Shown here: positions 42,604 through 49,613 of the stretch, piece by piece | How the letters are laid out: each line of letters opens with the position of its first letter | Numbering within the stretch: the first letter of the stretch is position 1 | Source: Salinivenus lutea | GTDB taxonomy: Bacteria > Bacteroidota > Rhodothermia > Rhodothermales > Salinibacteraceae | DNA length: 49,613 bases | Assembly (NCBI GenBank): GCA_002894685.1 | Contig: NCRC01000027.1 | Span: forward strand, 1-49,613 | Direction of reading: 5' to 3' | Notes under the pieces: model-generated | The model's database searches: none | What the model saw: the letters and a program-made list of their open reading frames with translations, nothing else | Told to the model about the DNA's origin: nothing | Program-made: the position numbers and the translations under genes

Positions 42604-42731
42604 TAAGGAAGAGGCGTCGTCTCGCCTTTCCTGTGCGCCTCCCGCGCCTCCTGAATCAGATCGTCGAGCTTGCCCGCCTTGGCGTCCTTCTCGATCTCCG
42701 CGTCCCATTCGCTCTCTGTCTGCCGGTCCAT
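42603..42731 (-). CDS. Antitoxin of the RelE-like module
   Basis: A 42-aa acidic helical protein (MDRQTESEWDAEIEKDAKAGKLDDLIQEAREAHRKGETTPLP), matching the short antitoxins that pair with this RelE subfamily. The ATG at 42731 has a perfect GGAGGT Shine-Dalgarno six bases upstream, which is why it is preferred over an in-frame ATG at 42821 that would give 72 aa with a Ser/Asp-rich leader. Its TAA stop overlaps the toxin's (mutated) start. The 245 bp upstream contain AT-rich stretches that may hold the promoter. Confidence 0.75.
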   Translation of the reverse strand: MDRQTESEWDAEIEKDAKAGKLDDLIQEAREAHRKGETTPLP

Positions 42732-42976
42732 ATCTTGACCTCCAGTAGTAGAATCGGACTCGGAGTCGGAGTGTGCCGCGTCGCTGGCCCGTTCGTCTTT
42801 TTCGGTGGTGTGGCTCGTCATGGCATTGGGCCCGATGTTTACAGTGTGTACAGCTGTTAAACACGTATAGACAATCCGTTCCGGACCGTCACATGTCGAT
42901 GCTCCGGTTTCCGCTGCCCTGACAATCCGGACCACACGAACTGGCCCCCTCCCAGGGGCCGACGGAGTCACTCTCG

Positions 42977-43553
42977 GGTCTATCTCCGCGTGTGCGGAGG
43001 CATCGTGGTCGTGAAGCTCACGGCTAAAAGAGCTTGAGGTCTATCTCCGCGTGTGCGGAGGCATCCTATCAGGTCCGCATTGTCGACGTGGTTCGGGTGG
43101 TCTATCTCCGCGTGTGCGGAGGCATCCGCGTGCCATTACTACACCCTCCGCATGCCCTGGGTCTATCTCCGCGTGTGCGGAGGCATCTAGTATCGCCGCA
43201 GGTCGCGGCGGGCCGCGATGGGTCTATCTCCGCGTGTGCGGAGGCATCCTCCAGAAACTCCCGGCGCGTCTCCTGAAACAGGGTCTATCTCCGCGTGTGC
43301 GGAGGCATCCGTGACGGACATGAGCTTCATGTTCCGAAACACGGTCTATCTCCGCGTGTGCGGAGGCATCCTCTATTGCGGGGCACGGCATGAACTGGCA
43401 GCAGGTCTATCTCCGCGTGTGCGGAGGCATCGAGCCACTCACGGCCTACTACGCGCACGAGCAAGGTCTATCTCCGCGTGTGCGGAGGCATCTGAACGTG
43501 GCTGTGCCGTTGTTCACGTTCACGGGGTCTATCTCCGCGTGTGCGGAGGCATC
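42977..43553 (-). CRISPR. CRISPR array, type I-E-like repeats (10 repeats, 9 spacers)
   Basis: Ten 28-bp repeats begin at 42977, 43038, 43099, 43160, 43221, 43282, 43343, 43404, 43465 and 43526, identical to one another, with nine 33-bp spacers (61-bp period). Each starts GGTCTATCTCCGCG and ends TGCGGAGGCATC as written on the + strand; the reverse complement (starting GATGCCTCCGCACACG) aligns with known type I-E repeats with its inner palindrome CTCCGCACACGCGGAG. That orientation and the decayed repeats on the left put the leader on the right and transcription leftward. No cas genes are in the window, so Cas proteins must be encoded elsewhere. Confidence 0.95.
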
Positions 43554-43649
43554 CCTGCGTCACTTTGTCACACAGGGAGCATTCAAACAATGTGATTTCC
43601 GCGAATCGATCAACAGGGCGGGCCGCTCGCGGGGCGTCGGCCTCGGGCC
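43554..43649 (-). promoter_or_regulatory. Candidate CRISPR leader
   Basis: The 96 bp between the last repeat and the zinc ribbon gene include an AT-richer stretch (43565-43612) next to the intact repeats. Position and orientation fit the leader of a leftward array. No sequence motif was identified. Confidence 0.4.
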
Positions 43650-43913
43650 CTACTCCTCCGTCTCCACCCCCAGCGTAAACTCCTGCCCGCAGAAGTCGCA
43701 GCGCAGCTCGATGGCCTTCTGTGGACCGTCCTCCAGCCCTGTTTCGCGGAACTCCGGCGTGCCGTCGGGGCTGCTGGAGGTGGGCGTCACGTTCTCGAAC
43801 GTAAAGTCGCCGGTGAGCACGTTGGCGTGGCCCACCGTGCGGTCGCACTCGGGGCAGGAAAAGGGTTGCTGAGCGGCACCGTCGCCGCCGGCGGGCCGGC
43901 TGGGATCGTCCAT
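43650..43913 (-). CDS. Small zinc-ribbon protein
   Basis: An 87-aa acidic protein with two CxxC pairs: FSCPECDRTVGH near residues 18-29 and IELRCDFCGQEF near residues 67-79, spaced as in a zinc ribbon. Between them lie about 40 polar residues. It may bind nucleic acid or a protein partner; no catalytic motif. It lies between the CRISPR leader region and the SnoaL-like gene, on the same strand as both. Confidence 0.75.
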   Translation of the reverse strand: MDDPSRPAGGDGAAQQPFSCPECDRTVGHANVLTGDFTFENVTPTSSSPDGTPEFRETGLEDGPQKAIELRCDFCGQEFTLGVETEE

Positions 43914-43962
43914 AAGCTGTACGGAGGGAGTTTGGTCGGCAATTGGATCGGAGTCACGCCCC

Positions 43963-44496
43963 TCATACGTCCCCCGCGCCGGTATGGTCTGTGTCCCGGA
44001 GACTTCCTCCGTTTTCCACCTCCGGCGGCACGTCGCAGTCCGAGCGGCGGGTGTCGGTAAGCTGCGTAATGCGCCACCCGTCCGCGGTCCGAACGAACTG
44101 CACGGCGTTCACGCCACAGTGCGAGAACGCCTCGCCGACGTAAAACGCGTAGGGCACCCAGGCGTGGGCCAGCGGCCCGTCCGTGCGCACCTCCACGTCC
44201 CAGATGCGCTCGTCCCACGGCCGGTCGCGCGGCTGCCCCACGGCACGGGCGAACTCCTCGATGGGGGTGCGGTCCACAGACGCAGAGTCCGACGCCCCAA
44301 GGGCCGTGTACAGGCGCGCCTCGGGGTAAAAAACGGCCCGCACCGCCGCGCTGTCGCCCGCCCGCATGCCGTCGAAGAGGGCGCCGAGGGTGGCGCGCAC
44401 GCTGTCCGCCGCCGACGCGGAGGGCGTGGGCTGGGCCGTGGCCGGGAGCGCCCCCGCAAGACCAAGGGCCAACAGAATCGACAAGCGAAGGGTCAC
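43963..44496 (-). CDS. Exported SnoaL/NTF2-like protein
   Basis: About 177 aa from a GTG at 44496, which begins a signal peptide (TLRLSILLALGLAGALPATAQP). The mature part is a SnoaL-like cone fold: DSVRATLGALFDGMRAGDSAAVRAVFYPEARLYTALG, then VDRTPIEEFARAVGQPRDRPWDERIWDVEVRTDGPLAHAWVPYAFYVGEAFSHCGVNAVQFVRTADGWRITQLTDTR. The family includes many lumazine/SnoaL-like proteins with unassigned function; export is unusual for them. The longer frame (to 44646) has no signal and is not preferred. Confidence 0.75.
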   Translation of the reverse strand: MTLRLSILLALGLAGALPATAQPTPSASAADSVRATLGALFDGMRAGDSAAVRAVFYPEARLYTALGASDSASVDRTPIEEFARAVGQPRDRPWDERIWDVEVRTDGPLAHAWVPYAFYVGEAFSHCGVNAVQFVRTADGWRITQLTDTRRSDCDVPPEVENGGSLRDTDHTGAGDV

Positions 44497-44653
44497 GGCG
44501 ACCTCACAGGAGCGTGTCAGAAGAAAGCGAACGTCTCGTCCCCCGCCGCGCCGGCCGTACGCGGCCCTCGTGCCATCTGCGTCCCCCAAAACAGGCCCAG
44601 AGCGGCTCCGGCGTGCGGTGGGCCCGCTGCAGAGGCCGGCTCCCACGCCGGGC

Positions 44654-46309
44654 CTACTCCCGCTCCATCGACCATTCGGCCAGCACCTCCGTCTCCGGAT
44701 CCAGCGTGACCGACGTCGGGGCCTCCGGGCAGTCCACCTGCGCCGTGTGCGACCGGCTGTTCAGAGAGAGGGTGGTCGTCTGCCCTCCTGTGCCCGACAG
44801 GGACACCGTCACCGGCACCCGGAACGGCGCCCCCTCCTGCACCTGTCGCAGGGTCACCGCGCAGGCCCCCGCCGCCTCGTCGTAGCGCCAGGTGCCCTCC
44901 ACCACAGGATGGCCGGCGCGGCGCGTCCACTGCGCAAAGAACCATCCGAGCGCCTGCCCGGACACGTCCTCCATTACGCGCCGAAAGTCCGCCGTGCTGG
45001 CGTTTCGGTTGCGGTAGCGATCGTAGTAGGCCCGCATGCCGTCCCAGAAGGTGTCGGTCCCCACCTCCTGGCGAAGCATGTGCAGCACCCACGCGCCCTT
45101 CTGATAGGGATTTGCGGTGAGGAGCTCGTTCGGGTCGGTGTAGGTCGTATCCACGAGGGGAGTCTCCGGGTTTTGCTCGTGGAAGCGGACCACGCTCTGC
45201 CGGGCATCGCGCATGTACTGGGCGAGGCGGTCCGGGCCCTGGGCGTGCTCCAGATAGAGGCCGGTCAGGTAGGTGGCCACGCCCTCGCTGAGCCACAGGT
45301 GGGGCCAGTCGGCCTCGGTGACGGTGTTGCCGTACCACTGGTGAGCAATCTCGTGGGCCAGGAGGGACGTGTCGTCCTCGCCATCGGCCACCGCCTCCTC
45401 GCTGTAGAAGATAGCGGAGGCGTTTTCCATGCCGCCGTAGCGGGTGGTCGACTGCACGTTGGCCAGTTTCTCGTAGGGGTACGGGCCCAGGTTCTCCTCA
45501 AAAAACCGAAGGATGGGCGGGGCCTGCCCCAGGTCCCGAAAGCCCGCGGTTCGGTCCTCCGGGTACACCCAGCTCTGCACCGGCACGCCGTCGACCGTCG
45601 CCACGGTGTCGACGGCAAAATCCGCCACGCCAATCACGATCACTTTCGGCGGCAGCGGCACGTCGGTGCGCCAGTGGGTGATGCGCCGGTCTCCGGCGGT
45701 GGAGTCCTGCACGAGGGCGCCGTTGCTCACCACCTCGTACTGGGCCGGCGCCGTCACCCGAAACTCGACCGTGGCCTTGTCGGCCAGGTGATCGACCACC
45801 GGCAGCCAGTGGCGCGCCCGGTTCGGCCAGTTGTCTCCGAAGAAGGTGCGGTCGCCGTGTCGGTTCGTGCCGATGATGAGGCCGTCGGCCGGGACGCCGC
45901 CGTAGCGCACCTCGAACGTGCGGGTCTGCCCCGCCTGGAGGCCGGACCGGGGCCGGATGTGCAGCCGGTCGTCTCGGTGATCGAAGGAGACGTCGCGCCC
46001 GTCTTCCGTGACCTCGGTCACCCGCATGCCGGTGCCCCCCGATGCGGGAGGCCCGATCAAGTCGAGGCGCACGGCCGAGAGGGTGTCCGTCGTCACGCGA
46101 AGGTGTACCGTCGCCGCGCCCCGAATGCGGTCCGTCGTGTCGGACAGGACGAGGTCAAAGTCGTAGTCCTGCACGTCGATGCCCGGCTGCGGCTTCGCCG
46201 CCGGGCCCAGGGCCGGTTGCGCCGCGGCCCCAGACGCGAGCAGAAGGGCCGTACACACCCCAAGCAGCACGACACGGCCCCACGCCCGGCCCAGAGAACA
46301 TGTTGTCAT
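44654..46309 (-). CDS. M1-family zinc aminopeptidase, exported
   Basis: A 551-aa exported metallopeptidase: signal peptide (MTTCSLGRAWGRVVLLGVCTALLLASGAAAQ), an N-terminal beta domain, the GAMEN-type exopeptidase motif as YGGMENASAIFY (about residue 291), the zinc motif HEIAHQWYGN with the downstream glutamate in LWLSEGVATYL (about residues 317-345), and the C-terminal helical part shorter than in PepN. It releases N-terminal amino acids from peptides, probably in the periplasm. The start is the ATG at 46309; a GTG at 46327 overlaps the stop of the lipoprotein gene (TAGTG), so coupling with that gene is likely. Confidence 0.92.
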   Translation of the reverse strand: MTTCSLGRAWGRVVLLGVCTALLLASGAAAQPALGPAAKPQPGIDVQDYDFDLVLSDTTDRIRGAATVHLRVTTDTLSAVRLDLIGPPASGGTGMRVTEVTEDGRDVSFDHRDDRLHIRPRSGLQAGQTRTFEVRYGGVPADGLIIGTNRHGDRTFFGDNWPNRARHWLPVVDHLADKATVEFRVTAPAQYEVVSNGALVQDSTAGDRRITHWRTDVPLPPKVIVIGVADFAVDTVATVDGVPVQSWVYPEDRTAGFRDLGQAPPILRFFEENLGPYPYEKLANVQSTTRYGGMENASAIFYSEEAVADGEDDTSLLAHEIAHQWYGNTVTEADWPHLWLSEGVATYLTGLYLEHAQGPDRLAQYMRDARQSVVRFHEQNPETPLVDTTYTDPNELLTANPYQKGAWVLHMLRQEVGTDTFWDGMRAYYDRYRNRNASTADFRRVMEDVSGQALGWFFAQWTRRAGHPVVEGTWRYDEAAGACAVTLRQVQEGAPFRVPVTVSLSGTGGQTTTLSLNSRSHTAQVDCPEAPTSVTLDPETEVLAEWSMERE

Positions 46310-46326
46310 GGAAGCAAAAGGGGGCA

Positions 46327-47139
46327 CTATTCAGTGTCGACCTGGATTTCTCGGGTGGTGTCGTTGAAGTCGCCGGGCACCACCTCTCCCTCCGCGTTCA
46401 GCAGCTGGAGCTGCACGGTGTACGTGCCGCTCTCGAGCCCCGTTACGAAGGCCGGCGCCCACTCCGTAAGCGTGGTGGAGACAAGCTCTTCGCCGTTCGC
46501 GTCGGCCGACCGAATGGTGTACCGGGCCTTGTAGCCGTCTTCGCTCAGCTCCACGTTGTGAAGGTAGAAGTCGAGCATGATCCGCTCGGCGTCCGCCCCG
46601 CTGTACGTGCCCTTCGGCCGGCTGTAGATGATCGCCGGATCGTCCGGGGCCAGCATAAACGTTCCGGTGTCCTCCTCCACGTAGAAGTTCACGAGGTCGT
46701 AGGCGTCCGCCCGCTTCACGCTCTCGTGGTAGGATCGACTCGGCAGCACGACCAGGGTGTGCGGGCCGGGCTCCAGGGTCCCAATATCGAAGGGCGTGCC
46801 CGCCTCGTAGTTGGCCATGTAGGGCTGGTTGTCCAGAATGACGTGGAAATGCTGGCCGTTGGCGGAGTTGGCAATCTCCTGGGCGCGCTCCGTATCCGTC
46901 TGAATGCCCGTTTCAAAGCTGTCGGCCTCCACGACCACGTCGACGTCCGCACTGTCGAGGACGGCACTGTCGGCGGGCGTCGTCACTCGGGCCGTCGCGC
47001 CCTCAATGGCGGGCGATCGCTCCCCCTGCTGAATCTGCACGCCGGGCCCGCTGTCTCCGCCCCCACACCCGACGACGAGGAAGAGCACAGCGACACTGAA
47101 CAGCACCGGAGCAAACGGTCGAAGCGAAGATCCAATCAT
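46327..47139 (-). CDS. Exported lipoprotein, unknown function
   Basis: A 270-aa lipoprotein: signal with lipobox VLFLVVGC (Cys about residue 24) and GGGDSGPG just after, then a beta-rich mature part: SPAIEGATARVTTPADSAVLDSADVDVVVEADSFETG, NGQHFHVILDNQPYMANYEAGTPFDIGTLEPGPHTLVVLPSRSYHESVK, and a final domain FVTGLESGTYTVQLQLLNAEGEVVPGDFND. It resembles the FN3/Ig-like lipoproteins that accompany secreted peptidases. It overlaps the M1 peptidase gene at TAGTG, so the two form an operon. The ATG at 47139 is preferred as the lipobox-proximal start. Confidence 0.82.
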   Translation of the reverse strand: MIGSSLRPFAPVLFSVAVLFLVVGCGGGDSGPGVQIQQGERSPAIEGATARVTTPADSAVLDSADVDVVVEADSFETGIQTDTERAQEIANSANGQHFHVILDNQPYMANYEAGTPFDIGTLEPGPHTLVVLPSRSYHESVKRADAYDLVNFYVEEDTGTFMLAPDDPAIIYSRPKGTYSGADAERIMLDFYLHNVELSEDGYKARYTIRSADANGEELVSTTLTEWAPAFVTGLESGTYTVQLQLLNAEGEVVPGDFNDTTREIQVDTE

Positions 47140-47441
47140 AGGACACAAGGCAGTCAGCAACGGAAAAAAGTGAAGGCCCCCGGAGGCGCACCGCACGGCG
47201 GGGACTCTTTCAGAAGGTAGGGGGCACGGCCCCGCCTGTCAACGACACAAGGTCGCGGGGCACGACGCGCGGGGCGGACGTTTCAGTTGCGGACGCTACG
47301 TTTTATCATTCTGTTGTCTACACGATCCCGCACCGGGCCCACGGAACTGCCCCGCGCAGGGGTGGATAGGACGTCCCGAGGTTGGATGTTCGTGCTCCGG
47401 CCCGTGCCTTTTCGCTGGTTTTGCTCTGCGACGCTTCCCCC
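47140..47441. promoter_or_regulatory. Divergent intergenic region (lipoprotein / PhoA)
   Basis: 302 bp between the divergently transcribed lipoprotein-M1 operon and phoA. Short AT-rich runs such as ACGTTTTATCATTCTGTTG at about 47297-47315 may hold promoters. No repeat, RNA or coding signal is visible. Confidence 0.3.
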
Positions 47442-48869
47442 ATGCTCCGTTCCGCCTTTGCCGTCTGCCTCGCCCTTCTCCTCGCCGTGGCCCTCCCCAG
47501 CCGCGCCCAGGTTGCCCCCGAAACCCTCGGACAGGGCGAGACGCCGACGAACGTCATTCTGATGATCCCGGACGGCTACGGGCCCGCCAGCGTCACCATG
47601 GCGCGCGACTACCTCCGCTGGCGCGACGGCACCACGGAGCTGGCCTACGACAGCCTCCACATTGGGAGCATCCGTACGTTCTCCTCCTCCAGCCGCATCA
47701 CGGACTCGGCCGCCGGGGGCACCGCCCTCGCGACTGGCGAAAAGACGTACAACGGCGCCATCTCGGTCGACACGTCCAAGCAGGCCGTCGCCACGCTCCT
47801 GGAGGGGGCCGAGCGCGAGGGCATGGCCACCGGCCTGGTCGTCACGAGCCGCATTACGCACGCCACGCCCGCCGTCTTTTCCGCCCACGTTGCGGATCGC
47901 GGACAGGAAAATCGGATCGCCCGCCAGCAGCTGAACCAGGACATGGAGGTCCTCCTGGGGGGCGGGCGGCGCCACTTCGTGCCGCAGTCGGTGGACGGCA
48001 GCGCGCGCGATGATCGCCGCAACCTTCTCCGCACGGCCCGCGACCGCGGCTACACCATCGCCGAAACGGCCGACGAGCTCGCCCAGGCCGGCGACGGACC
48101 CCTCCTCGGCCTGTTCAGCGACAGCCACATGGCCTATGAACTCAACCGCGACGACACCCAGCAGCCCAGCCTGGCAACGATGACCGAGGCCGCCATCGAC
48201 CGCCTCTCCACCGAAGAGGGCGGGTACTTCCTGATGGTCGAGGGCAGCCGCATCGACCACGCCGGGCACGGCAACGACGCCGCCGCCCACCTTCACGACA
48301 TCCTGGCCTTCAACGAGGCCGTAAAAACAGCCCTCAACACCGCGAAGGCCGACGAGAATACGCTCGTCCTGGTGGTGTCCGACCACGAAACCGGCGGGCT
48401 CAGCCTGGGCCGCAACCGCGACGGCGAGGGGATCTACTCCTGGCACCCCGACGTGCTGTCCAACGTGACGGCCTCCAGCGGCGTGATTGCGGACAGCATC
48501 CGCACAATCCGCAGCTCGGACGCCGCCGAGGACGAGAAAGAGCGCCGGATTGTCGGCGCGCTCAGCCACTTCACCGGGATCTCGGACGTTGAGGACGACG
48601 CCGTCGAGAAACTCATGAGCGCCGACGGCTCCTTTGCCCTCAGCAGAACGGTGGCGGCCATCGTGAATCGCAAGGCCCTGGTGGGCTGGACGAGCCACGC
48701 CCACACGGCGGTTGACGTGGGCGTCTACGGCTACGGCCCGGGCGCCTACCAGTTTATCGGGAACCAGGACAACACCGAGATTGCCCTCACCCTGTCCGAC
48801 CTTCTCGACGCCGACCTGCGCCCCCTCACGAAGGAGATGCGGTCCGAGCGCGCCGCCGTGGGCCGGTAG
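47442..48869 (+). CDS. phoA: PhoA-family alkaline phosphatase
   Basis: A 475-aa exported enzyme: signal peptide (MLRSAFAVCLALLLAVALPSRAQ), the metal motif VILMIPDGYGPAS (Asp/zinc), the nucleophile RITDSAAGGTALATGEKTYNG with Ser about residue 89, and the zinc-binding ligands DHAGHGNDAAAHLHD and VVSDHETGGLSLG, ending with the last metal His in GWTSHAHTAVDV. It hydrolyses phosphomonoesters in the periplasm or outside and is normally phosphate-starvation-induced. The ATG at 47442 starts the signal; the upstream in-frame ATG at 47382 is less suitable. Confidence 0.95.
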   Translation: MLRSAFAVCLALLLAVALPSRAQVAPETLGQGETPTNVILMIPDGYGPASVTMARDYLRWRDGTTELAYDSLHIGSIRTFSSSSRITDSAAGGTALATGEKTYNGAISVDTSKQAVATLLEGAEREGMATGLVVTSRITHATPAVFSAHVADRGQENRIARQQLNQDMEVLLGGGRRHFVPQSVDGSARDDRRNLLRTARDRGYTIAETADELAQAGDGPLLGLFSDSHMAYELNRDDTQQPSLATMTEAAIDRLSTEEGGYFLMVEGSRIDHAGHGNDAAAHLHDILAFNEAVKTALNTAKADENTLVLVVSDHETGGLSLGRNRDGEGIYSWHPDVLSNVTASSGVIADSIRTIRSSDAAEDEKERRIVGALSHFTGISDVEDDAVEKLMSADGSFALSRTVAAIVNRKALVGWTSHAHTAVDVGVYGYGPGAYQFIGNQDNTEIALTLSDLLDADLRPLTKEMRSERAAVGR

Positions 48870-48885
48870 GGCCCAACGGGGCGGC

Positions 48886-49613
48886 TCATCCGGCGATGAC
48901 CCACCAGGCCACAAAGACAAGCAGCCCGCCGATCGACGTGCTGGCAACGGCGTGCAGACGCAGGCGATCGAGCAGGTGATGCTGGGCGTTGAACGGCGCC
49001 TCCCCCTCCCCTCCTTCCGAAAACCCGGCCACCTCCATTAGCTCCCCGCCGATCTCGCACTGCGGCAGAAAGTCGAGGGCCACGTGCAAGAACACGCCGG
49101 TGGCGACCCCAAATACCAGCGCGTGCGCCACCGGCGGGCCCGGAACGGCCAGAACCCCCACGGGCACCGCCGTGACGGCCACGGCCGCCGCCGGCACCAG
49201 CAGCCCGGCCACCGAGCGCCCGCTTCGTCGCAGTCGGCTGGCCGCGGCGTACCCCGCCGGCCCCTTGTGCGATACAATGGCGAGGCCGAGCGTAAGCCCC
49301 AGCGCCGGCATCGTGGCGTAGACGGCCCCAATCACCAGCCCGGCCGTGAGCGCGTGGACCGTCAGCTCCAGCGTCGTCCGGTCGAAGGGCAGCGGCAGGT
49401 GCGCCATCTGGTGCTGCACCACGTGCAGGGCAAAGCCGATGAGCACGCCGGCGGCAATGCCAAACCCCCCGAAGGCCGCGTGGTGCCCAATTGCGCTCGG
49501 GATGAGGAAGACCGCGGTGCTCGTAATCATGGCCCCGCTCGATAGCCCGTACCCCCACACCAGTCGCCGGGCCGCGTCGGCCCCGCCATCCGGCCCCACC
49601 GGCGCCGCCCGTC
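48886..49613 (-). CDS. ZIP-family metal transporter (5' end outside window)
   Basis: About 240 residues of a ZIP transporter, still open at the window edge, so the N-terminus is missing. Membrane helices run through, with LSSGAMITSTAVFLIPSAIG, HVVQHQMAHL, the transport-site segment VIGAVYATMPALGLTLGLAIVSHKGPAGYAAASRL (the HxGPxG-type metal site of the family) and VFLHVALDFLPQ near the C-terminus. ZIP proteins import zinc or other divalent metals. It converges on phoA (16-bp gap). Confidence 0.88.
   Translation of the reverse strand, partial: RAAPVGPDGGADAARRLVWGYGLSSGAMITSTAVFLIPSAIGHHAAFGGFGIAAGVLIGFALHVVQHQMAHLPLPFDRTTLELTVHALTAGLVIGAVYATMPALGLTLGLAIVSHKGPAGYAAASRLRRSGRSVAGLLVPAAAVAVTAVPVGVLAVPGPPVAHALVFGVATGVFLHVALDFLPQCEIGGELMEVAGFSEGGEGEAPFNAQHHLLDRLRLHAVASTSIGGLLVFVAWWVIAG

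Noticed and set aside
42850-42865. GTTAAAC upstream of the CRISPR-associated TA module, matching an attC core consensus.
   Set aside because: No complementary partner box or palindromic arms were found near it, so a single 7-mer match is not evidence for an attC.

Overview
The window looks like a chromosomal segment of an extremely halophilic, high-GC Rhodothermota/Bacteroidota bacterium, most likely Salinibacter (S. ruber or a close relative). This rests on the strongly acidic proteome, GC-rich codon usage, an outer-membrane/TonB/lipoprotein inventory, a Blh beta-carotene dioxygenase (retinal supply for rhodopsins) and TAnnTTTG-like promoter elements. It is an inference from protein features; no search was run.

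Region by region. 0.2-4.3 kb: secreted fasciclin protein, Blh, ATP-type PEP carboxykinase (pckA) and its structured 3' region with a terminator. 4.4-5.1 kb: an AroQ-type chorismate mutase preceded by what reads as a complete four-segment transcription attenuator, with a leader peptide ending in a Tyr/Phe-rich stretch. 5.1-9.5 kb: a DUF2007 membrane protein, two YceI-like periplasmic proteins, an outer-membrane porin and a universal stress protein. 9.7-11.8 kb: a PAS histidine kinase carrying FixL-like haem-pocket residues, with its NarL/FixJ response regulator. 12.3-17.6 kb: a fossil chromosomal integron. It has a broken integron integrase on the + strand and, reading away from its 5' end on the minus strand, five cassettes (an unknown AT-rich gene, an McrA-like HNH nuclease, two DUF433/DUF5615 pairs and one UPF0175/PIN pair). 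Four recognisable attC sites separate them, and a fifth degenerate candidate lies in the last one. 17.7-23.6 kb: argS, lgt, an LPG-synthase-like membrane protein and a PhoD phosphatase. 23.6-31.1 kb: two ATP/ADP-translocase-like carriers (one fused to HEAT repeats), then a lipoprotein with kinase-like motifs and an Omp85-type barrel. 31.4-38.3 kb: PAP2 phosphatase, SDR, a MepK-like M15 peptidase facing an LdtD-like L,D-transpeptidase, MscS with DUF432, and a small very acidic protein; a perfect 24-bp inverted repeat sits between MscS and DUF432. 38.4-42.1 kb: a TonB receptor, a His/Cys-rich small exported protein and a Nudix hydrolase. 42.1-43.6 kb: a type I-E-like CRISPR locus transcribed leftward, with a RelE-like toxin/antitoxin module between the main array and two decayed repeats; no cas genes are in the window. 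43.6-49.6 kb: zinc ribbon protein, SnoaL-like protein, M1 peptidase with a lipoprotein, PhoA-type alkaline phosphatase and a partial ZIP transporter.

Functional themes are envelope building and remodelling (lgt, L,D-transpeptidase/M15, Omp85, YceI, PAP2), phosphate scavenging (PhoA, PhoD, porin), osmotic response (MscS/DUF432), possible oxygen sensing, and horizontally acquired defence/stabilisation genes in the integron and CRISPR regions. The two strongest novel observations are the fossil integron with palindromic attC sites and the leader-peptide attenuator of the chorismate mutase gene.
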